Below, one piece after another: positions 36,283 through 46,721 of a stretch of DNA of 62,583 nt. Source of the stretch: an uncultured Clostridia bacterium (GTDB taxonomy: Bacteria; Bacillota; Clostridia; TANB77; CAG-508); assembly GCA_944387445.1 (NCBI GenBank), contig CALXEX010000007.1, positions 1 through 62,583 of the forward strand, given 5' to 3'. The notes beneath the pieces were generated by a model, which worked only from the letters and a program-made list of their open reading frames with translations, made no database searches and was not told the DNA's origin. A program made the position numbers and the translations under genes. Within the stretch, counting starts at the first letter, position 1. The number at the start of each line of letters is the position of its first letter.

Positions 36283-37674
36283 ATGAAAAAATTAGTCATT
36301 AAAGATTTATATAAAAATACAAACGAATATAAAGATAAAGAAATCACATTAGAAGGTTGGGTAAGAACCATTCGTGATTCTAAAACTTTTGGATTTATTG
36401 AATTAAATGATGGTTCATTTTTCAAGAATGTACAAATTGTATTTAGCGACAAATTAGACAACTTTGCTGAAATTGCTAAATTATCTATTAGTTCTTCTAT
36501 AAAAGTAACTGGTACTTTTGTCATGACTGAAAATGCAAAACAACCTTTTGAAATTCAGGCAACCAAAATAGAAATTTTAAATTTATGTGATTTAGACTAT
36601 CCACTTCAAAAGAAAAGACATTCTTTTGAATATTTAAGAACCATTTCACATCTTCGTCCTAGAACCAATACATTTAATGCTGTATTTAGAGTAAGAAGTG
36701 TATTTGCGTATGCTATTCACAAATTTTTTCAAGAAAGAGGATTTGTGTATGTACATACACCTATTTTAACTTCTAGTGATGCAGAAGGTGCAGGAGAAAT
36801 GTTTACCGTTACTTCCTTTGACCTTGCCAATGTTCCAAAAACAGAAGATGGACAAGTAGATTATGCCAAAGACTTTTTTGGAAAACCTGCACATTTAACC
36901 GTAAGTGGTCAATTAAATGTAGAGACTTATGCAACAGCTTTTAGAAATGTATATACATTTGGCCCAACATTTAGAGCAGAAAACTCTAATACAGTAAAAC
37001 ATGCTGCTGAATTTTGGATGATTGAACCAGAGATTTGTTTTGCTGATTTAAATGATGATATGGATTTAGCAGAAGAAATGCTTAAATATACATTTTCTTA
37101 TGTATTAGAACATTGTAAAGAAGAACTGGAATTCTTTAATAATTTTGTTGATAAAGGATTATTAGAAAGATTAAATAATGTTATTCATTCTGACTTTGCT
37201 AGAATTTCTTATACAGATGCTATCAAAGAATTAGAAAAAGCAAATGATAAATTTGAATTTAAAGTATCTTGGGGTGTTGATTTACAAACAGAACATGAAA
37301 GATATCTTTGTGAACAAGTTTTCCAAAAACCTGTATTTGTAACAGATTATCCGATGGATATTAAAGCCTTTTATATGAAACAAAATCCAGATGGAAAAAC
37401 CGTTGCAGCAGCTGACTTATTAGCTCCTGGCATTGGAGAAATTATTGGTGGTAGCCAAAGAGAAGAAGATTACGATAAATTGATAGCAAGAATGAAAGAA
37501 CTAAACATGGATATAGATAGTTACAATTGGTATTTAGATTTAAGAAAATATGGTAGTTGTGACCATGCTGGTTTTGGTCTAGGATTTGAAAGAGCTATTA
37601 TGTACTTAACTGGTATGCAAAATATCCGTGATGTTATTCCTTTCCCTAGAACACCTAAAAATTGTGAATTTTAA
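36283..37674 (+). CDS. asnS: asparaginyl-tRNA synthetase
   Basis: Class IIb synthetase of 463 residues that charges tRNA-Asn. The N-terminal OB-fold anticodon domain (VTLEGWVR-like [17 protein letters not shown], about 18-36) is followed by the catalytic core with motif 2 [20 protein letters not shown] and motif 3 [15 protein letters not shown]. The start has GGGGG 7 bases upstream. No T-box leader is visible. It is a single gene with an inverted repeat past the stop. Confidence 0.96.
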   Translation: MKKLVIKDLYKNTNEYKDKEITLEGWVRTIRDSKTFGFIELNDGSFFKNVQIVFSDKLDNFAEIAKLSISSSIKVTGTFVMTENAKQPFEIQATKIEILNLCDLDYPLQKKRHSFEYLRTISHLRPRTNTFNAVFRVRSVFAYAIHKFFQERGFVYVHTPILTSSDAEGAGEMFTVTSFDLANVPKTEDGQVDYAKDFFGKPAHLTVSGQLNVETYATAFRNVYTFGPTFRAENSNTVKHAAEFWMIEPEICFADLNDDMDLAEEMLKYTFSYVLEHCKEELEFFNNFVDKGLLERLNNVIHSDFARISYTDAIKELEKANDKFEFKVSWGVDLQTEHERYLCEQVFQKPVFVTDYPMDIKAFYMKQNPDGKTVAAADLLAPGIGEIIGGSQREEDYDKLIARMKELNMDIDSYNWYLDLRKYGSCDHAGFGLGFERAIMYLTGMQNIRDVIPFPRTPKNCEF

Positions 37675-37684
37675 CTTTTTATAT

Positions 37685-37728
37685 GAAAGTATACATATAA
37701 CATATACAACGTTTGTATGTATACTTTC
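37685..37728. repeat. inverted repeat after asnS
   Basis: GAAAGTATACATA pairs with TATGTATACTTTC. No clean T-run follows, so it may be a weak terminator or a binding site. Confidence 0.5.
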
Positions 37729-37759
37729 TAAGTTTATTATTTTTAATATATTTACGATA

Positions 37760-37975
37760 TCAATTATATTTTTTATTTCTACGTGTATATTTTTTTATAA
37801 TTTGTTTTTTGATATTCATATTTATAGTTATACTACTTGTGGATTTTTTTCTTTTGTTTACTATTTTAGTAATAATAATTTCTACAAAAAGTAGAAAAAC
37901 AATCATAATGGTAATTATAAAATTAAGTCTTATTTCCTTCTTTTTTACATTTCTTTTTTTATATCTCTTTTCCAT
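37760..37975 (-). CDS. possible small basic membrane protein (71 aa)
   Basis: Starts MEKRYKKRNVKKKEIRLNFI, followed by one hydrophobic helix (IITIMIVFLLFVEIIITKIV) and a long basic tail. AGGAG lies 13 bases before this ATG, and a farther ATG at 38005 is also possible. The Lys/Ile bias is partly due to AT-rich DNA, so it may be spurious. No family is recognised. Confidence 0.4.
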   Translation of the reverse strand: MEKRYKKRNVKKKEIRLNFIITIMIVFLLFVEIIITKIVNKRKKSTSSITINMNIKKQIIKKYTRRNKKYN

Positions 37976-38147
37976 TTTTATATAATTTCTCCTTTGCTTA
38001 AGCATTTACTTTTTTAAGTTTTAAGCTTGCACTTACATTATACTTTTAGTGCAACATTTTTGCAAGCGTTTTTAGGTGCATATTTCATTACTTTTTAATT
38101 GTAAAATATTTATAGCAAAGATATTTTTTTGATTGGTGGTGATAAAT

Positions 38148-38366
38148 TTGCAAAAATTAAAAATTCCTAAAAATCATAGTGGTATCACTAAAACTTTAAG
38201 ATTGCCAGAAAATTTAATTAATGATATTCAAATTTTAGCAGATTTAAAAAATATTTCCTTTAATAAGGCAGTTGTTGAACTACTAGATTTTTCTATTAAA
38301 AATTTAGATGATGATGATGAAAAATTAATTGAAAAGAAACGAAAAGAACTTAATAAAAATATTTAA
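38148..38366 (+). CDS. small ribbon-helix-helix-like protein (72 aa)
   Basis: A short N-terminal strand-like segment (GITKTLRLPENLINDIQILA) followed by helices resembles CopG/Arc-type DNA-binding proteins or antitoxins. TTG at 38148 is chosen as start because GGTGGTGA lies 5 bases before it. The C-terminus is acidic then basic (DDDDEKLIEKKRKE). No toxin gene is adjacent. It could be a stand-alone regulator. Confidence 0.6.
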   Translation: MQKLKIPKNHSGITKTLRLPENLINDIQILADLKNISFNKAVVELLDFSIKNLDDDDEKLIEKKRKELNKNI

Positions 38367-38402
38367 TTTGTTAATATTTCTATTTAAAAAGCAAGATTTT
38401 CT

Positions 38403-38435
38403 AAAAGACGGTAACCACTAGGTTACCGTCTTTTT
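38403..38435. terminator. bidirectional terminator
   Basis: AAAGACGGTAACC and GGTTACCGTCTTT form a perfect stem between the convergent ribbon-helix-helix gene and proS, with T-runs on both sides. Confidence 0.9.
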
Positions 38436-38447
38436 ATATATTTCATT

Positions 38448-39887
38448 TTAATATTGTCTTCCCCAAACCACCATTTTTGTTGCTGGTTTGCCACAACATA
38501 CACAAGTATCTCCTAAATGTTCTTGTTCAAAAGGCATACATCTTGATGGAGCACCTGTTTCTTCTTTTACTTTGTCTTCACATTCTTGGCTTCTACACCA
38601 CATCGTTTTTACAAAACCTTGATTTTCTTCTAAGTTTTTCTTTAATTCTTCCATATTGTGTGCAACTGTTGTTTTTTCTTCCATTCTCTTTTTGCACACA
38701 TTATACATAGATGTTTGAATGTCTTTTAATAATTGGTCTAATGTTTCTTCTATTTTCTCTATTTTTACAGAAATCTTTTCTGAAGTATCTCTTCTAACAA
38801 GAACAGCTTCTCCATTTTCTATATCTCTAGGTCCCATTTCAATTCTAACTGGCACCCCTCTCATTTCCCAATCATTAAATTTATATCCTACTGAATAATT
38901 GTCTCTATCATCTAATTCCATTCTGAATTTTTTACTTAGTTTTTCTTTTAATTTATTTGCCTCTTCTAACACACCTTCTTTTTGTTGTGCAATTGGTACA
39001 ATCACAGCTTGGATTGGTGCAACAAGTGGTGGCAATTTTAGTCCTCTATTATCTCCATGAGCCATGATAACCGCTCCAATTAATCTTGTACTAATTCCCC
39101 ATGATGTTTGATATGCATATTCTTGTTCTCCATTTTTATTTTGGAATTTTACATCAAATGGTTTTGTAAAGTTTTGACCAAAATAATGAGATGTTCCCCC
39201 TTGTAAAGCTCTACCATCATGCATTAATGTTTCTACTGTATAGGTTGCTTCAGCTCCAGCAAATTGTTCTTTCTTTGTTTTTTGTCCTTTTAACACTGGT
39301 ATAGCTAATAAATTTTCTATAATATCTGCATAAACCTCTAACATATCCATTGTAAATTGTTTTGCTTCTTCTGCTGTTTCATGAATAGTGTGTCCTTCTT
39401 GCCATAAAAATTCTCTTGAACGTAAAAATGGTCTGGTTTCCTTTTCCCATCTTAATACACTACACCATTGATTATATAAAAATGGTAATTCTCTCCATGA
39501 ACTTAGCCATTTTGAGTACATCGTAGAAAAGATTGTTTCAGATGTAGGTCTAACACATAGTCTTTCTTCTAGTTCTTCTCCTCCTCCCATGGTTACCCAA
39601 GCAACCTCTGGTGCAAAGCCTTCTACATGATCTTTTTCTTTATTTAATAAACTTTCTGGAATTAATACTGGCATAGAAATATTTTTTACACCATGTTCTT
39701 TAAATTTCTCATCAGCATATTTTTGTATGTTTTCCCAGATAGCATATCCATAAGGTCTAATAGCAATAAATCCTTTTACATCTGTATAGTCTGCTAATTC
39801 TGCTTTTAACACAATGTCTGTATACCATTGTGGAAAATTCTCATCTATATTGGTAATATCTTTTACAAATTCTTTATCATTTTTCAT
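38448..39887 (-). CDS. proS: prolyl-tRNA synthetase (archaeal/eukaryotic type)
   Basis: Charges tRNA-Pro. The 479 residues lack the large editing insertion of the bacterial type. Motifs: [35 protein letters not shown] (motif 2), [10 protein letters not shown] and [12 protein letters not shown] (motif 3 region). The C-terminal zinc-type domain has cysteines in [14 protein letters not shown] and CVCCGKPA and ends in WGRQY, as in this subtype. It is a single gene with a ribosome binding site AGGATG. Confidence 0.95.
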   Translation of the reverse strand: MKNDKEFVKDITNIDENFPQWYTDIVLKAELADYTDVKGFIAIRPYGYAIWENIQKYADEKFKEHGVKNISMPVLIPESLLNKEKDHVEGFAPEVAWVTMGGGEELEERLCVRPTSETIFSTMYSKWLSSWRELPFLYNQWCSVLRWEKETRPFLRSREFLWQEGHTIHETAEEAKQFTMDMLEVYADIIENLLAIPVLKGQKTKKEQFAGAEATYTVETLMHDGRALQGGTSHYFGQNFTKPFDVKFQNKNGEQEYAYQTSWGISTRLIGAVIMAHGDNRGLKLPPLVAPIQAVIVPIAQQKEGVLEEANKLKEKLSKKFRMELDDRDNYSVGYKFNDWEMRGVPVRIEMGPRDIENGEAVLVRRDTSEKISVKIEKIEETLDQLLKDIQTSMYNVCKKRMEEKTTVAHNMEELKKNLEENQGFVKTMWCRSQECEDKVKEETGAPSRCMPFEQEHLGDTCVCCGKPATKMVVWGRQY

Positions 39888-39938
39888 TATTTTTCATCCT
39901 TTCTAATCTAAACAGGTATATATTTATATATATCCTTC

Positions 39939-40676
39939 TTATTCTTTATTTATTTGATCCTTATTTTCCAATTCTTCCCCTTCCCTTTCGGGCATTGGAG
40001 CCTCCTGTTTACTATGAGATTCACTGTTTTCCGCTATATTTCTTTTATCTATACTTTCTATAGGATTACTATCTGCATGTGTATTTGCATCATCAAGTTC
40101 TTGATTTGTATTTTCTTCTTTTTCTATCAACTCATCAATCACAATTTGTTGATTGCTATCCAATTTATATTTTGGTAATTCTGGTAGATCTTTTAATGAG
40201 CGATAGCCAAACATCTTCAAGAACTCATCTGTTGTCTTATATGTCATTGGTTTTCCAGGCAAATCTACCTTTCCTGCCTCTTCGATTAATCCATATTCTA
40301 ATAGCTTATATACACAAGCATCTGCTGATACCCCTCTGATTGCTTCAATTTCTGCTCTTGTAATTCTAGGATTATATGCAATAATAGATAAAGTTTCCAA
40401 TGCTGCAGTTGATAAATTTGGTTTTGTTCGTTTATCTAGAATTGGATAAATATATTCATATAATTCTTTTTTCGTCGCTAATTGATAACCATCTTCTACT
40501 TGAATCATCTCTATTCCTCGATTATTTGCTTTATAATCTTCTTCCATACTTTTTATGATGGTATGAATTTCTTCTTCACTTTTTTCTAAAACCAATACTA
40601 GTTCCGTAGTTTTAACAACTCTCCCTGCTGAAAATAATATGGCTTCAATTATGGCTTTTATCTTTTCTATTTCCAT
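39939..40676 (-). CDS. scpB: segregation and condensation protein B
   Basis: Kleisin-associated subunit of the SMC-ScpAB condensin complex. Winged-helix repeats fill residues 1-170 (AIIEAILFSAGRVVKTTEL, LSTAALETLSIIAYNPRITR, IEAIRGVSADACVYKLLEYG, GRP/PGKPMTYKTTDEFLKMFG). An acidic extension of about 65 residues (EELENKDQINKE at the end) is longer than usual. No scpA is adjacent. The start context is weak. Confidence 0.92.
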   Translation of the reverse strand: MEIEKIKAIIEAILFSAGRVVKTTELVLVLEKSEEEIHTIIKSMEEDYKANNRGIEMIQVEDGYQLATKKELYEYIYPILDKRTKPNLSTAALETLSIIAYNPRITRAEIEAIRGVSADACVYKLLEYGLIEEAGKVDLPGKPMTYKTTDEFLKMFGYRSLKDLPELPKYKLDSNQQIVIDELIEKEENTNQELDDANTHADSNPIESIDKRNIAENSESHSKQEAPMPEREGEELENKDQINKE

Positions 40677-40838
40677 TTCATTCCCTACTTTTCTTTACTC
40701 GAATTTAATATATATTATGTCAAAAAAAGCTTGCACTGTCAAGGTTTTTAGAGGATTTTCATATGAGTTTTATTTTTTTCTTGCACTTTTTTATTTTATA
40801 TGCTAATATAATAAAAAATACTAAGGGGGGTAATTCCT

Positions 40839-41003
40839 ATGAGTGATGATAAAAAAATAGAAATTGTTTCAGGCGATGATAGTGATTTAGAAATATCACC
40901 TGTGCATGATCATATTAGCCCAATGAAACCTCATAATACAGATGATAAAAAGCCTAAAAATATCGTTATTCCTAAGGAGAAAAAAGAAGAAGATAAAAAA
41001 TAG
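40839..41003 (+). CDS. small charged protein (54 aa)
   Basis: MSDDKKIEIVSGDDSDLEIS, then a His/Pro segment (PVHDHISPMKPHN) and a lysine-rich end. It is probably disordered. A strong AAGGGGGG lies before the ATG, a TTGCAC-17-TAATAT promoter precedes it and a long terminator follows, so it is a real short transcript. No family is recognised. Confidence 0.7.
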   Translation: MSDDKKIEIVSGDDSDLEISPVHDHISPMKPHNTDDKKPKNIVIPKEKKEEDKK

Positions 41004-41020
41004 CTAACTTACAATTTATA

Positions 41021-41079
41021 AAAAGACAATTATATACATATACAAACAAAACTGTATATTTATATAATCGTCTTTTTTT
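41021..41079 (+). terminator. Rho-independent terminator
   Basis: AAAAAGAC with long AT-rich arms (TTATATA, ATATACA) pairs to GTCTTTTTTT. It closes the 54-residue gene. Confidence 0.8.
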
Positions 41080-41251
41080 GTATTTTTCCTAAAAAATACT
41101 TTGTTTGTATTATTTTTATCTTCTACAATTTCATGTCATATCTTGTCAAAATTGCTCTATTCTTAGTCATTGACTATCCTTCAAAATCCTTGTATAATGA
41201 TATATATTATGTTTATTAATCAATTCTACACAGAGAAAGGATTTTAACGAT

Positions 41252-43612
41252 ATGAATACACACTATTTAGCAAAATTAGAATTTCAAAAGGTACTAGAAA
41301 AATTAAGTAAATATTGTTCTACCAATTTTGGGAAAGAACTTGCTTTAAATTTAAAAGTATATAATACAGTTGATCTTGTCAAACAAAAACTAGCTGAAAC
41401 AGAAGAAGCTGTAAATTTAGCATATAAAAATTCAGTTCCTTCTTTTTATGATATTCAAAACATAGACATCTACCTAATTCAATTAGAAAGTTCTCAAAGT
41501 TTAACAATAAAAGGCTTATTAGATTTAAATATGATCTTTCTATGTGCTAGAGATTTAAAAAATTATTTTTCAAAAGATTATATCGAAAAAGATGACTTTC
41601 CGATTTTGGATGGACTATTCTCTAGTCTATATACAAATGAAGCTGTTATTTCTAAGATTTCTTCGTCCATTATTGATGAAAATACCTTAGATGATAAAGC
41701 TTCTCCAACATTACAAGCAATCAGAAAAAAAATGAGAAACCTAGAACAAGAGATTCGCTCTAAGTTAAATTCTATGATTCATTCTTCAACCTTTTCTAAA
41801 TATGTACAAGAAAATCTTGTTACAATTCGAAATGAACGATTTGTCATTCCTATTAAAGAAGAATATAGAAGTCAAGTAAAAGGATTCGTGCATGATGTTT
41901 CTAATGCTGGCTCTACTTTATTTATAGAACCAATTTCTATATTTGAGTTAAACAATGAGATTAATCAACTTAAATTAGAAGAAGAAGTGGAAATTGAAAA
42001 AATATTGCAAACACTAACTTCTCTTTTCTATCCATATATAGAAGAACTAAAAACAGATGTAGAAGTGATTGGTACTTTGGATTTTATATTTGCCAAAGCA
42101 AAATATTCTAAGGCAATTTCAGGAATCACACCCATGATAAATGAAAAGAAAGAAATTCATCTTATTCATGCAAGACATCCTTTAATTGATCAGAATAAAG
42201 TGGTTCCCATTTCTGTAGAACTTGGAAAAGATTTTTCTACATTATTGATTACTGGTCCTAATACAGGCGGAAAAACAGTTACTTTAAAAACAGTTGGATT
42301 GCTTACTTGTATGGCTTGTAGTGGACTAAATATTCCAGCAGATGAAAAATCTAGTATATTTGTATTTGAGCATATATTTGCAGATATTGGTGATGACCAA
42401 AGTATTGCTGATTCTTTAAGTACATTTTCTTCTCATATGACCAATATTGTAGATATTACCAAATATGCAAATGAAAATTCCTTAATTCTAGTAGATGAAT
42501 TAGGTTCTGGAACTGATCCAGTAGAAGGTGCTAATTTAGCCATTGCTATATTAGACTATTTTAAAACTATTGGTGCTCTTACCATTGCCACTACCCATTA
42601 TCAGGAATTAAAAAAATATGCTATGACAACTTCTGGATTTGAAAATGCATCTGTTGCATTTGATGTTGAAACCTTATCCCCAACCTATAAACTATTAATT
42701 GGTGTTCCTGGGAAAAGTAACGCTTTTGAAATTAGTCAAAAATTAGGTTTAGATACATCTATTATCAAAAAGGCAAAAGAATTAATGTCTTCAAATGATA
42801 TCACTTTTGAAGAACTTTTAAAAAATATCTATGATGATAAACAATTGATTGAAAAAGAAAAACAGAACATATTAAAAGACTCCAGAGAAATTGCTATATT
42901 AAAAGAAAAATTACAAAAACAAAATGCTGAAAAAGAAAATCAAGAAAAAGAAATTATAAATAATGCCAAAATAAAGGCTAGAAATATTTTATTAGAAACC
43001 AAAGAAGAAGCTAATGAAATGATCAAAGAATTATCTCATGTAAAAGATACGAAAGAAATGAATCATGTACGAAATACATTAAACCAAAAGATAAAAAATA
43101 TCAAATTAGAACCCAATATGTCTGAAACCATTTCTAATACCAATTCTCTTTCACCAGAAGATATACAACCTGGAAAAGAAGTATTTGTACCTTCTTTTAA
43201 TCAAAATGGAATCATTCTTTCAAATGTTTCTAGAAATCATGAAGTGCAAGTACAAATTGGTAGTATGAAAATGAATTTAAAATTAGATGTTTTGCAAAAG
43301 CCTAAGAAAAAGACTTCTAATATTTCTAATACAATGCATTCCTCTTCTCATATTTCTAAAAGTAGAAATATAAAGCCAGAAATCAATGTAATTGGTATGA
43401 ATGTGGAAGAAGCAAATTTTGTCATTGATAAATTCTTAGATGATTGTGCTTTAGCAAAATTAGAAACTGTTAGAATTATTCATGGAAAAGGTACTGGAAA
43501 ATTAAAAAATGGTATTCACCAATTTCTAAAAACAAATGCTCATGTAAAATCTTTCCGATTAGGTACTTTTGGAGAAGGTGAAATGGGTGTAACGGTTGTT
43601 ACATTAAAGTAA
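41252..43612 (+). CDS. mutS2: endonuclease MutS2
   Basis: DNA-binding ATPase/nuclease of 786 residues linked to recombination control and ribosome rescue. The core and clamp region (residues 1-300) precedes the ATPase with Walker A TGPNTGGKTVTLKTVGL (about 332), ADIGDDQSIADSLSTFSSH and Walker B LVDELGSGTDP. A coiled coil (about 515-620) and a C-terminal Smr domain (INVIGMNVEEAN, IIHGKGTGKL, FGEGEMGVTVV) complete it. It is a single gene with a terminator after it. Confidence 0.96.
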   Translation: MNTHYLAKLEFQKVLEKLSKYCSTNFGKELALNLKVYNTVDLVKQKLAETEEAVNLAYKNSVPSFYDIQNIDIYLIQLESSQSLTIKGLLDLNMIFLCARDLKNYFSKDYIEKDDFPILDGLFSSLYTNEAVISKISSSIIDENTLDDKASPTLQAIRKKMRNLEQEIRSKLNSMIHSSTFSKYVQENLVTIRNERFVIPIKEEYRSQVKGFVHDVSNAGSTLFIEPISIFELNNEINQLKLEEEVEIEKILQTLTSLFYPYIEELKTDVEVIGTLDFIFAKAKYSKAISGITPMINEKKEIHLIHARHPLIDQNKVVPISVELGKDFSTLLITGPNTGGKTVTLKTVGLLTCMACSGLNIPADEKSSIFVFEHIFADIGDDQSIADSLSTFSSHMTNIVDITKYANENSLILVDELGSGTDPVEGANLAIAILDYFKTIGALTIATTHYQELKKYAMTTSGFENASVAFDVETLSPTYKLLIGVPGKSNAFEISQKLGLDTSIIKKAKELMSSNDITFEELLKNIYDDKQLIEKEKQNILKDSREIAILKEKLQKQNAEKENQEKEIINNAKIKARNILLETKEEANEMIKELSHVKDTKEMNHVRNTLNQKIKNIKLEPNMSETISNTNSLSPEDIQPGKEVFVPSFNQNGIILSNVSRNHEVQVQIGSMKMNLKLDVLQKPKKKTSNISNTMHSSSHISKSRNIKPEINVIGMNVEEANFVIDKFLDDCALAKLETVRIIHGKGTGKLKNGIHQFLKTNAHVKSFRLGTFGEGEMGVTVVTLK

Positions 43613-43621
43613 CTATCTATG

Positions 43622-43699
43622 AAAAAAAGGCGAATCGTATATATCATTTCGGTCGCATTCGAATTGGTCCAAAATGATTTATACGATTCGCCTTTTTTT
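43622..43699. terminator. long bidirectional terminator
   Basis: AAAAAAAGGCGAATCGTATA and TATACGATTCGCCTTTTTTT form the outer stem, with AAATGAT arms further in. It lies after mutS2. Confidence 0.85.
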
Positions 43700-43759
43700 A
43701 TAAACAAATTCAAACTTATTTTTATATATTAAATAATGGATATTTATCATTCAGAAAAT

Positions 43760-44437
43760 TTATTTCTTTTTACTTTTATCTTTCTTCTCTTCTAAATTCT
43801 TTTTAGATAAATTCTTTTCAAACATATTTGTAATTCCAAATAAGGTTAATAAATATACTAATATAACCATTGGAATAGTCAATCTTCCGATTGGTATTCT
43901 TGTAATAGCTATCACACTAAATAATAAAATTTGTGCTAATATCATTATACCTACACTTTTAGCAATTACTTTTGCTATACTTAGTTTATAATAACGGATT
44001 GCTAAATAAATTAATACAACAATAACTGCAATCACAAATGGAACAATATATGGTTTTATAATATCTCTTCCTCTCGTATGGGCAATATCTTCAACTGTTG
44101 TATCTTCTGCTTTTAATTCTGTTCCATATTTTTCATTAATTTTTGTTATTAAATTATTTTTTTGTTCCTCTGATATAGAAGTCGTTGTAATAGAAACAGA
44201 GTCTTCAAAAACTTCTACCTTTTGTATCATAACTTTTTGATTTCCAAATACTTCATTGGTTATTTGTCTAATATCAGATATATTAAACTCTGTTTTTAAA
44301 TATAATTCTACTCTTTGTGTATCTTGATATTTTAAATCAAAATTAAATCCTTTTACAGCAATCATGACAATTCCTGCTATGATTACTAATAGCATTAATA
44401 TAATTTTTAGTTGCTTACTTTTTATGAATTGTTTCAT
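43760..44437 (-). CDS. SecF-like protein translocase subunit, divergent
   Basis: Membrane protein of 225 residues directly downstream of the SecD-like gene (13-base gap). An N-terminal helix (LKIILMLLVIIAGIVMIAV) is followed by a periplasmic-side domain and at least four helices, including ITRIPIGRLTIPMVILVYLL. It is shorter than common SecF (about 300) and lacks the conserved DFTGG motif, reading FNFDLKYQDTQ there. SecDF aids export using ion gradient. Position and topology support the call; sequence motifs are weak. Confidence 0.7.
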   Translation of the reverse strand: MKQFIKSKQLKIILMLLVIIAGIVMIAVKGFNFDLKYQDTQRVELYLKTEFNISDIRQITNEVFGNQKVMIQKVEVFEDSVSITTTSISEEQKNNLITKINEKYGTELKAEDTTVEDIAHTRGRDIIKPYIVPFVIAVIVVLIYLAIRYYKLSIAKVIAKSVGIMILAQILLFSVIAITRIPIGRLTIPMVILVYLLTLFGITNMFEKNLSKKNLEEKKDKSKKK

Positions 44438-44450
44438 CTGTAAATACCTC

Positions 44451-45965
44451 CTATTTTTCTGCTTTTACTTTTAACATTGTTGCTGTAATCAAATAATTAT
44501 ATAAGGCAATTAGCACAATTCCCCAGAACATTACCATTCCAAAACTGCTAATCGTTGTCCAATTTATAAAACAAAATACAATTACAGATATGCAAATTGG
44601 AATTAATTTTATAAAAAATGCTTTATAACTTTCTTTGATTCCTTCTTTTACATTTTCTAATTTCTTACTATCTTCACTCTTTTTAATACTTGATAATAGC
44701 TTATTGATAAATATATAATTTAATACAATTGTTACAATGATTCCTACAATACCTTGAATAGATACACTAACATTTGTATATCGAATCACTAATAAGTATA
44801 AACTAATTAATCCGATAAATGCAATTGCTGATAATAATCCATTTACTTTATATCTAACTATCAAGATGATAAATCCTATGAAAAGAATCATTCCTACTGC
44901 AATTGCTAAATATGCAATATGTGTGTTGGTTACATCTGACAAAATATATTCATTTGATGTAATATCATATTGTATTGGTAAATTTCCAGAATCTAATACA
45001 CTTGCCATTGCTGAAGTTTGTCTAATATTATCTTGTAGAGTCTTAGTATCTGTTGTAGCACTTCCCATAGATAATTGTAATTTACCATTTTCTATTGGTT
45101 CGTCAAAACTAGTTGTCATGATTTCTTGGTCATCTATTTTTAATGTAATTTCTTTTGTTGTTTTCTCTGTACTATCTTCAGTTGTATCTGTTTCTGTTGT
45201 ATTGGTATTGTCTGTTGTGTTTTCTTCAGTAGTAGTATTATCTGTTGCTGTATTTTCTGTATTTGTTGTATTATCTGCTGTCGTATTAGTATCTTCAGAT
45301 GTTGTATCTGTAGATTCTACATATGTCTTACTAATTTCTGCTAACTTTTTACTACCTTCTTTATTAAATTCAATATTTAAATACACAGTTGTTCCACTTG
45401 ATGTTGAAGAATTTGATCCATACATAACATTGACTAATTTGATATCTTGATTATCCATTAATACATCTTTTGTATCTGCATCAATCATTTCAAATTTTCC
45501 AACTGTATTCATATTGCTGACAAAATTATCTGTATTTTGATTTTCTGGTATTTGAACTAAAATATCTCCTGTTTCACTATCTACAGATATTTCGTATTCC
45601 CCTACGCCTTGTGATTCTAATCTTTCACCAATGATTTGTTTTGATTTTTCATAATTTTCTAGTGTTAACACATCTTCACTATTGTTTGGTACACTTTCTT
45701 TTGTATATCCATTTTCTGCTAATTGCTCATCTGTCATTTCTTCTTCTGTTTCTACTTCGTTTCCATTAGCATCTTTTATGACATCTGTACTTTCTTTATT
45801 AACAGATAATCTTACATATCTAGCACCATCTAGATCCATATCTAATGCATATTCTTTTACTTGGTTTTCCATTCTATTTTGTACTTGTGTATATACTCCA
45901 AAAAATGAAACCATTGTTATTAAGATGATTAATACAATCATTGTGATTATTTTTATTTTTTTCAT
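44451..45965 (-). CDS. secD: SecD-like protein translocase subunit
   Basis: Membrane protein of 504 residues. After the first helix comes MDLDGARYVRLSV, the SecD counterpart of the DLxGG motif, then P1-type domain segments (IIGERLESQGVGEYEISVD, ILVQIPENQN). A Thr/Asn/Glu-rich insert of about 60 residues (near 215-275) is unusual. The C-terminal five helices include HIAYLAIAVGMILFIGFIIL. It assists the late stage of Sec export. The secF-like gene follows at once. Confidence 0.85.
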   Translation of the reverse strand: MKKIKIITMIVLIILITMVSFFGVYTQVQNRMENQVKEYALDMDLDGARYVRLSVNKESTDVIKDANGNEVETEEEMTDEQLAENGYTKESVPNNSEDVLTLENYEKSKQIIGERLESQGVGEYEISVDSETGDILVQIPENQNTDNFVSNMNTVGKFEMIDADTKDVLMDNQDIKLVNVMYGSNSSTSSGTTVYLNIEFNKEGSKKLAEISKTYVESTDTTSEDTNTTADNTTNTENTATDNTTTEENTTDNTNTTETDTTEDSTEKTTKEITLKIDDQEIMTTSFDEPIENGKLQLSMGSATTDTKTLQDNIRQTSAMASVLDSGNLPIQYDITSNEYILSDVTNTHIAYLAIAVGMILFIGFIILIVRYKVNGLLSAIAFIGLISLYLLVIRYTNVSVSIQGIVGIIVTIVLNYIFINKLLSSIKKSEDSKKLENVKEGIKESYKAFFIKLIPICISVIVFCFINWTTISSFGMVMFWGIVLIALYNYLITATMLKVKAEK

Positions 45966-46060
45966 TGTTCTCTTCCCTTCTTTATTTGTTTATTTATATA
46001 AAAATCTTTATATTGATCTCCTATACCATCTGTTATACAAAATGATTTAACTTTTATTAA

Positions 46061-46721
46061 TTACAATAATTTTGTATCATTAATAACCAATTCAAACCAG
46101 ATTTTTAAATATTTAGCTGCATATTTACTCATCATTGTTCTGTCCATAAAAATTTCAAAATAATCTAAAACTGGACATAATTTTGTATCTATTGTTAAAT
46201 TTAATTTAACTTTTCTTTCTTCACTATTCAATTCCAAATTGGCATTGGTTACCGCATAATTTACTCTATCATGAATATCAAATGTTGATAAATTTTGATT
46301 TGTCACTCGATCTCTATGCACATCTGATTTATCAGCCAATATCAATGCAGCTGATATATCACTAACTGCTGTTCCTGTTTTTTCATCGTGATTTCCAATT
46401 GCCATCATAATTTCTGTTCTTTCTTCTACTGGCATACCCATGTCTTTTAAAATATTAAATGCCATAATTGCTCCACTATGTGCGTGGTCCACTCGATTGA
46501 CACAATTTCCAATATCATGTAAATATCCTGCTATTTTTGCAAGTTCTACTGTTCTTTCTGGATATCCTAATTTTTCTAATATATCTCCTGCTCTTTTTGA
46601 AACGATAGAAATATGTCTATGACTATGTTCTGTATAACCGAAGACCATCTAATTGTTTTTGGGCACCTTTTATTAAGGCTTCCACTTCTTCATTTTTTCT
46701 AACATCTTCTAATGTAACCAT
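46061..46721 (-). CDS. HD-domain phosphohydrolase, read through a +1 shift at CGG
   Basis: Joined protein of 219 residues. ATG at 46721, with GGAGGG 7 bases upstream, opens MVTLEDVRKNEEVEALIKGA and reaches CTT CGG TTA at 46643-46635, with a stop five codons later. Skipping the C at 46640 gives GYTEHSHRHISIVSKRAGD and the HD motifs YLHDIGNCVNR, GNHDEKTG and ILADKSDVHRDR. Proteins of this family normally contain LGYTEH, so the restored Gly fits exactly. It probably hydrolyses a phosphate ester or nucleotide; the substrate is unknown. Confidence 0.8.

Noticed and set aside
44866-45450. Plus-strand frame of 194 codons opposite secD
   Set aside because: It is an antisense shadow of the Thr-rich insert, with Val/Ser repeats and no start signals.
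46061-46648. HD protein starting at the internal ATG at 46648
   Set aside because: No ribosome binding site is present there, while the ATG at 46721 has GGAGGG and gives the expected family N-terminus once the CGG shift is allowed.
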